This document shows positions 1 through 7,978 of a stretch of 20,451 nucleotides of DNA, piece after piece. The position numbers and the translations under genes were made by a program. The notes below the pieces were generated by a model. That model saw only the letters and a list, made by a program, of their open reading frames with translations, was not told the DNA's origin and did no database searches. The stretch is taken from positions 1-20,451 of the IMG/VR virus record IMGVR_UViG_3300034073_004520. One strand, written 5' to 3'. Numbering within the stretch: the first letter of the stretch is position 1; each line of letters opens with the position of its first letter. The DNA is from a virus.

Positions 1-1225
1 AGAAAAGATGGATAATAGCAATCTTATTCAGTTCCGCTAGCATACTCTTTTGGATACGATTAATCGTGCGAGCGAATCTAATATCTTGTAATGATAAATT
101 TTTACCATCACCAACCACTTCTTCGAATCCTAAGAATGCCTTAGGAACACGAAGAGCCGTTAATAATTTCTTTTGAATATATTCGATATCGGCAATCTCT
201 GACAAATTTGTAGCTCCAGGTAATGTATCGATTGGCATCGGAGCTGCTGGGTCACGAACTGGAACGAAGTAGTCTTGGTCAACCGCCATTTGGTTGAATC
301 TCATGTCAACGTTACCTGTCTTACTATCAACAATTTGTTCTCTTTTGAATTTATTCGCCACACGCTGAACATATGCTTCAACATCATCATCATTCATATT
401 TCCTACGAATACTTTGAACACCCTTCTTTCAGGTGCTCTTGATGTTCTATATATCAACATTGCATCCTCAGATAACAATAATTGTTTCCAAATTCTTCTT
501 GCTTTTTCCAACATAGAAGTTCCGTATGGAAGTTTTCTATCGTCACCTAATAATCTAAAGTGAGCAATTTCCCATGTTTGGAATTCCATGTTTTTATTCT
601 TCCAGGTAAATGTAAGAGCCTTATTCGGTTCAGTTTTTTCTATTGAAAGTGAAATCTTTTGGCTCGCACCAACCTCATGTCTTTCGATTTCGATTGTTGG
701 TAATTGTTGACATCCAACAATCCCTTTTTCAGGGTCTAATTTCAAATACACAAAGTTATCACCATACTTACAAGTGTTTCTTGTCCACATAGGTAAGTTG
801 GTATTGATATCCAAAGCATTGTTGAATAAATCCGCAAGAACTGATTTTATTCTTTTGGACTCAGAATATATTTGAAGAATGAATCCATCTTCATTAGTTG
901 TTGTGGATTCTTCGGCATAAATGTCCAAAGCGGCAGAAATCTCAGGAGTATATTCCATTGATTCGTAATCATACTGAGCAGATAATCTCGATGGCTCATA
1001 ATAAATTGCTTGTGAATAAAGGTTATTTTCAACCTTAGTCCACTGGTTTCCTAAATAATATGTTTGTTGTGCTTGAAGTTTTTCCTTCTCGTATTCTTCC
1101 CTACTTTTTGTGCGTAATATTTCTTTTTTATCAAACTTGAAAGTTGGATAATCTTGACCTAAAAGTGAATTAGGTCCAAAAGTTTTGGATAATCGTTGCC
1201 AAACCGTTAAATTCTGTTCTGCCAT
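1..1225 (-). CDS. Portal protein, T4 gp20-like (3' end outside window)
   Basis: The portal forms the dodecameric ring at one head vertex through which the terminase pumps DNA and to which the neck attaches. I read 408 codons from an ATG at 1225 (MAEQNLTVWQRL) without a stop; the frame leaves the window at position 1, and T4 gp20 is about 520 residues, so the C-terminal part is missing. Gp20-like stretches include the early YEPSRLSAQYDYESMEYTPE segment, the MPIDTLPGATNLSEI segment, then IEYIQKKLLTALRVPKAFLG, followed by the helix ending MLAELNKIAIIHLF. It lies 39 bp downstream of TerL on the same strand, the usual head-gene arrangement. No Shine-Dalgarno is visible; a TATTTATA box lies 28 nt before the start. 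The family call is strong; the exact subfamily is inferred from sequence memory only. Confidence 0.9.
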   Translation of the reverse strand, partial: MAEQNLTVWQRLSKTFGPNSLLGQDYPTFKFDKKEILRTKSREEYEKEKLQAQQTYYLGNQWTKVENNLYSQAIYYEPSRLSAQYDYESMEYTPEISAALDIYAEESTTTNEDGFILQIYSESKRIKSVLADLFNNALDINTNLPMWTRNTCKYGDNFVYLKLDPEKGIVGCQQLPTIEIERHEVGASQKISLSIEKTEPNKALTFTWKNKNMEFQTWEIAHFRLLGDDRKLPYGTSMLEKARRIWKQLLLSEDAMLIYRTSRAPERRVFKVFVGNMNDDDVEAYVQRVANKFKREQIVDSKTGNVDMRFNQMAVDQDYFVPVRDPAAPMPIDTLPGATNLSEIADIEYIQKKLLTALRVPKAFLGFEEVVGDGKNLSLQDIRFARTINRIQKSMLAELNKIAIIHLF

Positions 1226-1253
1226 GATATAATTTTACTTAATACTTCGATAA

Positions 1254-1261
1254 TATAAATA
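1254..1261 (-). promoter_or_regulatory. TATTTATA box before the portal gene
   Basis: On the minus strand this intergenic octamer reads TATTTATA, 28 nt before the portal ATG, in the 39-bp gap after TerL. It is one of six copies seen in the window, all intergenic and close to a start codon. Its role as a phage promoter element is inferred. Confidence 0.4.
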
Positions 1262-1264
1262 CTA

Positions 1265-3022
1265 TCAAGCCCCAAATAACCACTTATATGTTTCGTAGTC
1301 TTTTTTAGATGGACCGTTATTGTATCCTCTCGCGTCTTTACCCATTTGTGGAACCATCGGATTAAAGAAATCAGAAGTATTTTTGTTTTCATGAACATTA
1401 CTTGTCCAAGAATTCAACATAGCCTTTGTATGATTTGTAACTTTAGTTAAAGATTGGAAAGATTTTTCAGCAACATAAATTGCCATAGATATACCCATAA
1501 TACAATCATCATGATGACCTTTTTGGTGGTCCGGTCTACCGTTTACATAAATGAAAGTATTCATTTCATTGTATAATCTATTCGAATAAATTTTGAATTC
1601 GTGTCTCGCAGCTTCTTCTAACGCAGCAATAATTTGGACTCTTTTACTATTAAAATTAATACCAGGTATTTTTTCATTTATTTTAGGGTCCCACTTCCAT
1701 TTGTTAGAAGTATCTACGTTATCAACATATAACCCACCGCCATAGGATAATTCTTGTAATTTTCTTGCCGTTGAAACTCCCATACCTCCTGTGATATCGA
1801 CAACACAATAGGCATTATACATCGTTCCCCACTTATAAGCAATCTCTGCGATTACATCAGGTGGAACTTTTCCAACATATTCTAAAACCTGTTCTCTTTC
1901 ATCAAAATCGATAATTTGAATACATGAGAAATCCTCAGAATCTCCACGAGATACGTCGACTCCCATTACATATTTGTGACCATTCACAGGCTCTTTAAAA
2001 ATCCAAAGAGAACCTCCCATCAGTTTTGCCGATGGTTCTCTCAACATATTCTTTGCAATGTTCTGCATCAATTCGGATTCAAATACGTTATCACCCGAAC
2101 CCAAGAAATTACATTCTAATTCCTGTGCAACTTTACGTCTGTCGTATTTAAGTTTTTTAACCATGCTTTCGAACCAAGCAGAACATGGTTTATATCCTTG
2201 TTCAATGTAGTCTGTAGTCACAGCATGGTCTCTATCATACGGATTTTCCATAGATAGGTCTATAACAACATCTTTTGGGTATTCTTCTCTGTTCAACAAA
2301 TAATGAACTAAATCATTTGTTTTGACCATATACAAGTCTCTTGTATATCTTGGGTCACGATACCAAAACATTTCAGATATCTTGAAATCATTCATGTTTC
2401 TTAATGATTGGTCATAGATTTCATAATAGATTGGGTCATATCCGTTTGGAGTGGAGACAACTATAACCTTACCACCCGTAGATAGTGAGGCCATACACGC
2501 TGACCAAAAGTCCCCATCAGCCTCGATGAACGCCGCCTCATCAAAAATAAGAATTGTAGGGGTATAACCTCTCAAGGCATCCTTAGAAGTTGCCACCGCT
2601 TTCACTTCACAGTCATTTGTTAATTTAAAATGTCTCTGAGAATTTTTTTCTTTTGCAAAGGTAACTCCAACCCAAGCTGGCCACTGTTCGGTAAAACTCC
2701 TAATTTTGTTGGCCATCTCTACAGATGTATCCAATTTGTTGGCGATGATTAGAATCTTTTCAGGTTTTTGTTTCTTGGCAAACACCAATTTTTTTGATGC
2801 CCAAGCAGCTGTTACTGTTGACACACCCGCCTGACGATACTTTAATGCAATGTTTTCATTGTATTTGTCGTAATCCTCAATAAGACTAACTTGGTCAGGG
2901 AAAAGGTCTAATGGAACATACTTTGATACTGTATTATCGTATGTCTGTAAATAAGTTCGAAGCGCATAAGGGGTATTCCTCATACACTTCGTAACTTCTA
3001 TAATTAATTGTTCTTTAGTCAC
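1265..3022 (-). CDS. terL: Terminase large subunit (gp17-like ATPase/nuclease)
   Basis: This is the DNA-packaging motor: an ATPase that pumps DNA into the prohead and a nuclease that cuts the concatemer. The 585 residues carry a Walker A-like RQAGVST (about 63-69), Walker B ILIFDEAAF (157-165, DE at 161-162) and coupling motif VVSTPNG (188-194). The C-terminal RNase H-like nuclease shows acidic residues in GVDVSRGD (D356), VVDITGG (D409) and GHHDDCIMG (D505/D506). All key residues are present and the length is normal for T4-like TerL. The start is a GTG at 3022, four bases beyond the stop of the upstream gene, which is why it is preferred over internal ATGs. It sits between an acidic head-region protein and the portal in a leftward operon. 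No small terminase is recognisable in the window. Confidence 0.96.
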   Translation of the reverse strand: MTKEQLIIEVTKCMRNTPYALRTYLQTYDNTVSKYVPLDLFPDQVSLIEDYDKYNENIALKYRQAGVSTVTAAWASKKLVFAKKQKPEKILIIANKLDTSVEMANKIRSFTEQWPAWVGVTFAKEKNSQRHFKLTNDCEVKAVATSKDALRGYTPTILIFDEAAFIEADGDFWSACMASLSTGGKVIVVSTPNGYDPIYYEIYDQSLRNMNDFKISEMFWYRDPRYTRDLYMVKTNDLVHYLLNREEYPKDVVIDLSMENPYDRDHAVTTDYIEQGYKPCSAWFESMVKKLKYDRRKVAQELECNFLGSGDNVFESELMQNIAKNMLREPSAKLMGGSLWIFKEPVNGHKYVMGVDVSRGDSEDFSCIQIIDFDEREQVLEYVGKVPPDVIAEIAYKWGTMYNAYCVVDITGGMGVSTARKLQELSYGGGLYVDNVDTSNKWKWDPKINEKIPGINFNSKRVQIIAALEEAARHEFKIYSNRLYNEMNTFIYVNGRPDHQKGHHDDCIMGISMAIYVAEKSFQSLTKVTNHTKAMLNSWTSNVHENKNTSDFFNPMVPQMGKDARGYNNGPSKKDYETYKWLFGA

Positions 3023-3028
3023 AAATTA

Positions 3029-4321
3029 TTATTTGGGTCTAGATATGCCCAAACTACTCAGAAAATCATCTAAATCATCCTCATCTTCTTCATCAGAATC
3101 AATATCTTCTTCCTCTTTGTAATCCTCAAATTCTGATTTCATATCAATAGCTTCTTTCATGATTTCTTCAAATCTTGAAGTTGCTTTTTTAATTTTTGAC
3201 TCATCTTCTGAGATGGCATTTCCTATGATTTCCAAGAATTCTTGTGCCGGTATTTGGTATAACAAGATATGGAACCAGTTTATTAGACCTTTATTTGATT
3301 CGTCAAACATTGAATCGGGTAATGCGTTTCTAAGCTTTTCCACGATTTCAGGCCCTATTCTTAATTGCATTGGTTCATTCGCTAAAGTATCAACTTGTGC
3401 TTGAACTTTTTGACGTAAACCTGGCTCTTTTGGTAAACCATGTCTACCTTTAGCCTCTTCTAATCCTTTGATTATTTCATGACATAATATTGGGAATATA
3501 AGTCCTGTAGCACTTATTTTTGTGTCAGGTGCACCTTCACCACCTTCATCACCACCTTCTTCATCACTATCAGCATTACTTAATTTTACTTTACCAGCAA
3601 CACCTTGACCTGTTTGACTCATCATTTCAATCATTTGTTCCATAGTAAAATACATGAAATCATTGATTGCCATGATACCTAAATAATCTCTATATAAGGA
3701 CGGGTCTATTTCATCCAATCTCGCCTTTACTGAAGGTTTTTGAAAAATGTAATGTCCCTTTTTCGCAGCACCTTGAATAATAGCATTGATAATATTTCTC
3801 TTGTGTTTTTCAAGTTCTAATTGTTCTTCATCTGTTAAATCTTCAACATCAAATGAAGGTATGTCAAGTTCGTCTTTTTCTTCTTCCTCATCTTCTTCCT
3901 CATCATCTTCAGGCTCAAATCTGAAATCACCTGTGTCAGGTTGACCTAATTGAGCATCGATTTGATATCTTCCTTCAGGAACTTCCCCTTCTTCTAAAGA
4001 AGCTTCAACGGCTAATTGTTCAAGCTCATCTTTATGAGCGGCTTCAATTCTCATAATGTTAGGGAGTCTTCTCATCATTTCACTATAAATCATCCCTTGG
4101 ACTTGTTGAGAACTAATATTTTGGTTTCCAACAACTTCTTTTAACTTATCCGCAACTTTACCAAATCTTTGACTTACTAACCTTTGCACGTCAGCAGGAC
4201 CTTTTTTCATTGCAGGATTTTGAGCGTAAAGATTTTCAGGACTACCTAACTTTCTTTCCAAATTTGGGTCCATTCTTTCTCGTCTTCCACCGTAATCTAT
4301 TTGTTCTTTTATCTTAGCCAT
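3029..4321 (-). CDS. Acidic protein of unknown function in the head-gene operon
   Basis: I do not recognise a family. The 430-residue protein has a basic N-terminus (MAKIKEQIDYGGRRERM), a helical region, two Glu/Asp-rich tracts (about residues 135-160 and near the C-terminus, where EEDIDSDEEDEDD appears) and a Gly/Glu-rich stretch around 260. No membrane segment or signal peptide is seen. The reading frame is open back to an ATG at 4357, but that start would overlap the upstream gene by about 30 bases; the ATG at 4321 leaves four bases after the upstream stop at 4326 and is preferred. Placed directly upstream of TerL among proteins of similar acidic, linker-rich build, it may be a prohead scaffold or core component, but this is inferred from position and composition only. 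Confidence 0.75.
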   Translation of the reverse strand: MAKIKEQIDYGGRRERMDPNLERKLGSPENLYAQNPAMKKGPADVQRLVSQRFGKVADKLKEVVGNQNISSQQVQGMIYSEMMRRLPNIMRIEAAHKDELEQLAVEASLEEGEVPEGRYQIDAQLGQPDTGDFRFEPEDDEEEDEEEEKDELDIPSFDVEDLTDEEQLELEKHKRNIINAIIQGAAKKGHYIFQKPSVKARLDEIDPSLYRDYLGIMAINDFMYFTMEQMIEMMSQTGQGVAGKVKLSNADSDEEGGDEGGEGAPDTKISATGLIFPILCHEIIKGLEEAKGRHGLPKEPGLRQKVQAQVDTLANEPMQLRIGPEIVEKLRNALPDSMFDESNKGLINWFHILLYQIPAQEFLEIIGNAISEDESKIKKATSRFEEIMKEAIDMKSEFEDYKEEEDIDSDEEDEDDLDDFLSSLGISRPK

Positions 4322-4325
4322 TTTC

Positions 4326-5186
4326 TTATTTTTGTAATAATTTAATAATTGTATCAATCACTTCATCCTTAGCATCTTCAGGAGAAACCTTTTTTGCCTT
4401 TGGTGCTGGATTTTCGTTAGGATTAGGATTTTTGAAAGGACTTGGTGGTCTTTGTGGTTTTGTTCCAGGTTTACCTGGTTTTGTTGTTGGTGCTGTTTTT
4501 GGTTTCGAAGGTGCCGTTGCTGGAGCTTCAGATAAGTATTTCATCAAATCACCCTTAGTGATTTTTGGTGGTAAGTTCTTTTCTACAATTTTCATAATTT
4601 GATTTTCAAGAAACAAAGATACAGGATTTTTTCCTTCTCCCAATTGTTTTTTTACGGATTGGACACATCTTTCAAATTTTCTTGTTTTTTTAGGACCTAC
4701 CTGTGCGTGACATATTGCCCAAGGATTTGCCTTTTCTTTTTTCGTTTCAGCCATTCCCATCATACCTCTCTTATCATCAGAATCATCGTCCATTCCATCA
4801 GGTGCCATATCATTAGCATCATGAGGAGCTTCTTGTCCCGTTATGTTTTGTAAAGCATCTGCACCTAAAGCATTACTATCCGAAACATCATCAGTTTCAT
4901 CTTCACTAACCTCTCCTTCAGCAGTTACTGTCACACTATCGTCAGCATTTACCCTAACACTACTTCCACCAGGAATTGATTGTCCTTTGGCTTTCATTGC
5001 ATCCACTTCGGACGCAGGATATGTTGTCTCTTTCTTTGTTACTGTAACAGCTTCTTTAGTTTCTTTTTTTTCCGAAATTAATAATCTCGAATGTAGTATG
5101 TTGATTTGAGATTCTGTCAATTTATGGACAGTCTTAGCTGACAATCCTTTCTCAATTAACTGTAATGCTTTTAAGTTAGTTTTCAT
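4326..5186 (-). CDS. Unknown protein with NPWAIC motif and Pro-rich tail
   Basis: The 286-residue protein has no family I can name with confidence. An N-terminal helix (MKTNLKALQLIEKGLS) is followed by an acidic middle, then a compact conserved-looking segment with NPWAICHAQVG, then FERCVQSVKKQ, whose two cysteines suggest a small fold; a Pro/Lys/Thr linker (about 225-262) leads to a final helix. To my memory, NPWA(I/V)C segments recur in phage hypothetical proteins. The frame is open to an ATG at 5204, but 5186 reduces overlap with the upstream gene (stop at 5176) from 29 to 11 bases, so 5186 is chosen. The short N-terminal amphipathic helix could be a capsid-targeting signal. A virion or prohead role is inferred from the operon. 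Confidence 0.7.
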   Translation of the reverse strand: MKTNLKALQLIEKGLSAKTVHKLTESQINILHSRLLISEKKETKEAVTVTKKETTYPASEVDAMKAKGQSIPGGSSVRVNADDSVTVTAEGEVSEDETDDVSDSNALGADALQNITGQEAPHDANDMAPDGMDDDSDDKRGMMGMAETKKEKANPWAICHAQVGPKKTRKFERCVQSVKKQLGEGKNPVSLFLENQIMKIVEKNLPPKITKGDLMKYLSEAPATAPSKPKTAPTTKPGKPGTKPQRPPSPFKNPNPNENPAPKAKKVSPEDAKDEVIDTIIKLLQK

Positions 5187-5571
5187 ATACAACTTTCTTT
5201 TCAAATTCTAATATCAAATCTCTTTCGTAGAGTTTGTCTTTTATTTTTTGTTCTTCCTCTCCAAATCTAAAAACAAGTCTTTTTTGTCCTTGTTCTTCTT
5301 CACTTTCCCAGGCTAACGCAACTACATCATCCATTGCGTCTATCATACAAAAAAAATCGGAGTTCTGAATCAATTCCAACTTTACATCAGTTTTTTTCAG
5401 AACTCCTACCTTTTTAATATATTTTAATTCCGGTGGATTTGGGTAACCATTTGATGGTTTACTCTCCCAAGCTTCACCCCACACATCCAAATTATCTGAG
5501 AATATGAATTCGTAAAGGTTGTCTCCTTTATAGTTGGGTCCTAATCCGTTTACGTAAATCAAATAACTCAT
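5176..5571 (-). CDS. Conserved-looking phage protein of unknown function, 131 aa
   Basis: This 131-residue soluble protein starts MSYLIYVNGLGPNYKG and contains DNLYEFIFSD and a Trp-rich stretch (DVWGEAWESKP), then a predominantly beta region and a charged C-terminal helix. No catalytic motif, signal peptide or membrane segment is visible. Its start overlaps the stop of the upstream 413-residue gene by four bases (5568-5571), which indicates translational coupling, and its own stop overlaps the next gene. It is surely expressed with the head operon, but its function is unknown. Confidence 0.75.
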   Translation of the reverse strand: MSYLIYVNGLGPNYKGDNLYEFIFSDNLDVWGEAWESKPSNGYPNPPELKYIKKVGVLKKTDVKLELIQNSDFFCMIDAMDDVVALAWESEEEQGQKRLVFRFGEEEQKIKDKLYERDLILEFEKKVVYEN

Positions 5572-6809
5572 ATTACTAATCCTTCTGGTGAAATCTTAAC
5601 TTGTTTTGTTTTATTTTCAAACACCAAATTTTTCTTATTAGTAATTCCTATAAACTGGAAACTGTAGTTTTCTTCTAAGAACTTTTTAGCCGCCAATTCT
5701 TGTTCGAAGGTTTCTGTCATTTTCACAACATCTTTCATTTTTTGCTTTACACCTTCTTTAATCAATTGTTGTTTGTTAGCATTTCTTTCTTTATTTTCTA
5801 AAATTTCTTTTTTAGAAACTTCGAAATATTTTGAAATCACTTTATCAACTTTTGATTCTTTGAAAATGCTATCGAAGATTGCTCCTTGACCTTCTCCCAT
5901 TTCAGGTTCTGTTTGGTCAATATCAACATCCATATCTGCTTGAATATCTTCAACTTCAGTGTCGTCAGTCATATCTTCACCATCCATATCGTCACCACCT
6001 AAATCTTCAGAATCGCTTTCGAATTTAGCCATAATGTCTTCTTTGTCCTCTTCAGATAATTCACCTAAATTTAAAGATGATAATACCATATTGATAACAT
6101 ATTTGATATCCTCAGAAGTCATTCCTTGTTCGTTATCTAACACTCTTACCTTTTGAGTTAATTTACCTGTAAGTTTTTGAATTGTTTTGAATGTAACTTT
6201 ATCTTCAGATGGTCCTTCCATATCAACGTCAACTTCAGTGTCAACGTCAACGTCTTCTCCACCCATGTCATCTTCAACACCCATATCCATACCCATATCA
6301 TCTTCTGCACCCATATCAGCTCCCTCATCACCACTTGGAACTGGAGATGGAGGTAATTCTGGAGATGGAACTGCAGGAGGTGCTACTGAAGCTGGTGCCG
6401 CAGGTGCTGCTGGAGCTTCAACTTCTGGTTTTGGAGTTTTTAAAACGAATTTTTTTTGTTCACCATAAAGTGATACTTCTTCTTCGTTTTCATTAACTCT
6501 GTTTAATTCACCAGCTAAAAGATTTAATCTTTTTAATGCTTGAGAATAGGAATTATAATATTTCCTATTTTTCATAGGCTCAATATAATCTGTTTCAGAT
6601 TCAGATATAGTTTTTTTGATAATATATCCTTGTCTCTCTTTAACAATTTCATAATTGTTACCATCGGCTAAAGAAAGAGAATATTGAGATTTAGCTGTTT
6701 CGTTTACAAGTTCAGGAAGAGCTTCGTTAAAACGAGCAATTTCCATAATTCTTCTTAATTTATCTTGTCCTTCGAGTTTTTCACTCCCTATAGGTTTTAA
6801 ATCTGCCAT
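5568..6809 (-). CDS. Large acidic Asp/Met/Gly-rich protein, possible scaffold
   Basis: I recognise no family. The 413 residues comprise an N-terminal helical region (about 1-120), a Pro/Ala linker (about 130-160), a low-complexity stretch built on repeated MGxEDDMG and DVD units (about 165-205), a helical section, a second Asp-rich stretch (about 270-310), and a basic helical C-terminal domain ending in a short beta-rich segment (FQFIGITNKKNLVFENKT). An elongated acidic centre with a folded basic end resembles scaffold or core proteins in general design, but no homology is claimed. It opens the closely packed 413/131/286/430/TerL group. No Shine-Dalgarno is seen; the 23-bp upstream gap is almost pure A/T. 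Confidence 0.72.
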   Translation of the reverse strand: MADLKPIGSEKLEGQDKLRRIMEIARFNEALPELVNETAKSQYSLSLADGNNYEIVKERQGYIIKKTISESETDYIEPMKNRKYYNSYSQALKRLNLLAGELNRVNENEEEVSLYGEQKKFVLKTPKPEVEAPAAPAAPASVAPPAVPSPELPPSPVPSGDEGADMGAEDDMGMDMGVEDDMGGEDVDVDTEVDVDMEGPSEDKVTFKTIQKLTGKLTQKVRVLDNEQGMTSEDIKYVINMVLSSLNLGELSEEDKEDIMAKFESDSEDLGGDDMDGEDMTDDTEVEDIQADMDVDIDQTEPEMGEGQGAIFDSIFKESKVDKVISKYFEVSKKEILENKERNANKQQLIKEGVKQKMKDVVKMTETFEQELAAKKFLEENYSFQFIGITNKKNLVFENKTKQVKISPEGLVI

Positions 6810-6832
6810 TTTTATATTTTTTTATTTAATTT

Positions 6833-7927
6833 TTAGTTATTCAATCCGTTTAATCCACCCAATTTAACTGACATAGATTGGATTGCTACTCCACCATTTG
6901 TTCCATATTCTGGGTGAGGATATACTGTTCCTGTTCCTGTGTATCCACTTACTGGGTCACAACAGAAATTATTGTATTCATAAAAAGTATCAACGGTCGT
7001 TCCTGTATAATAAACACCACACTCTTCACAAGTTTCATAAGAATCTACAACAGTTGCAGTATCTATAATCGGTCCGAAACTATGACCCTCAACAATGTAA
7101 CATCCATAAGGTGTTTGATTTCCGAAAGTTGCTAATATTGTTTGACCTAAAGTGAATACTCCATCTATCTCAACACTAAATAATCCACCTCCACCACAAT
7201 TTCTGATTAACCAGTATGGAGCTGATGATGGGGTTACAGTTGGTGTTGGTGTTAATGTAGGAGTTACACTTGGTGTAACTGTTGTTGTTGGAGTTATTGT
7301 TGGTGTAGGGGTTAAAGTTCCTGTCACAGATGGTGTGACAGTGATTGTTGGAGTTATACTTGGTGTGATAGTCGGTGTTGGTGTAATTGTCGGTGTTTGT
7401 GAACTTGTTGGTGTAACTGTTGTTGTTGGAGTTAATGTAGGGGTTACACTTGGTGTGACTGTTGTTGTTGGTGTTATTGAAGGAGTTACACTTGGTGTGA
7501 CTGTTGTTGTTGGTGTTATTGAAGGAGTTATTGTTGGAGTTTGAGTTGGTGTTCTTGTTGGTGTTACGGTTGTTGTTGGCGTTACACTTGGAGTTGGGGT
7601 TTGTGTGTTTGTTGGCGTTATTGATGGTGTGGGTGTGTTAGTCGGTGTAATTGTTGGGGTAACTGTTTGAGTTGGTGTCGGGGTTGGTGTCGGATTATCC
7701 GCAAGACAGGTAGCACAATCACCATAATCTGTAGATAATGTTGCTACTCTATCTACTCCAGTTGCTGGCTCTGCATTGTCTATGATATCATAACAACCAG
7801 GTGCAGTCGCACCTACAAAAGTTAAATAATAGTTACCGTTAACCGCAGGTAACGAAACACTATCAAAATCAACTAATATTGCCGGACCTCCTGAGCAACT
7901 ACCAACTAAATAAGTAACTAACGCCAT
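6833..7927 (-). CDS. Pro-Thr repeat structural-type protein with duplicated Cys module
   Basis: The 364-residue protein has an N-terminal module (about 1-78), a long Pro/Thr/Val/Ser linker built from TPT, TVTP and ITPS units (79-234), and a second module (about 238-304) that mirrors the first. Both modules share a Cys-Gly-Gly start (C11SGG; C244GGG), a central GCY (44-46; 275-277) and a closing CxxC (C71ATC; C300EEC) at similar spacing. A further Gly/Tyr-rich tail holds FCCDP. There is no signal peptide or membrane segment. Extended PT-rich linkers are common in surface-exposed phage fibres and decoration proteins, so a virion appendage is likely by inference. A TATTTATA box lies 10 nt upstream. 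Confidence 0.75.
   Translation of the reverse strand: MALVTYLVGSCSGGPAILVDFDSVSLPAVNGNYYLTFVGATAPGCYDIIDNAEPATGVDRVATLSTDYGDCATCLADNPTPTPTPTQTVTPTITPTNTPTPSITPTNTQTPTPSVTPTTTVTPTRTPTQTPTITPSITPTTTVTPSVTPSITPTTTVTPSVTPTLTPTTTVTPTSSQTPTITPTPTITPSITPTITVTPSVTGTLTPTPTITPTTTVTPSVTPTLTPTPTVTPSSAPYWLIRNCGGGGLFSVEIDGVFTLGQTILATFGNQTPYGCYIVEGHSFGPIIDTATVVDSYETCEECGVYYTGTTVDTFYEYNNFCCDPVSGYTGTGTVYPHPEYGTNGGVAIQSMSVKLGGLNGLNN
7226..7693 (-). repeat. Degenerate tandem repeat encoding a Pro-Thr linker
   Basis: This coding repeat is built from a short TPT/TVTP unit. The clearest higher-order copy is a 42-bp unit (14 residues) repeated almost exactly back to back around 7443-7535, containing TTGAAGGAGTTACACTTGG. 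The long open frame on the plus strand across this stretch (7152-7544) is a composition artefact of the repeat. The array should vary in length between relatives through slippage or recombination. Confidence 0.85.
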
Positions 7928-7937
7928 TTTTTTTCTT

Positions 7938-7945
7938 TATAAATA
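7938..7945 (-). promoter_or_regulatory. TATTTATA box before the Pro-Thr repeat gene
   Basis: On the minus strand this reads TATTTATA followed by AAG, ending 10 nt before the ATG at 7927. It is one of the six start-adjacent copies in the window. A promoter role is inferred. Confidence 0.4.
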
Positions 7946-7978
7946 TATGATTTGAGTAAATAATCTAATTATTATTTT

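Noticed and set aside
4843-5109. Plus-strand open frames at 4599-4853 and 4843-5109
   Set aside because: They lie wholly opposite the 286-residue gene, are Ser/Phe-rich shadows of Asp/Glu/Lys codons and have no plausible start signals.
6187-6496. Two plus-strand open frames opposite the acidic Asp/Met-rich gene
   Set aside because: Both are by-products of the low-complexity coding sequence on the minus strand and show no recognisable protein.
7152-7544. Long plus-strand open frame rich in Val and Gly opposite the Pro-Thr gene
   Set aside because: It is the complement of ACN-CCN repeat codons; composition is repetitive and it has no start context, while the minus frame has folded modules on both sides.
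7950-7978. Possible terminator hairpin (AATAAT/ATTATT) after the muramidase fusion gene
   Set aside because: The stem is only six A-T pairs and lacks a following T-tract on the minus strand, so it is unlikely to stop transcription.
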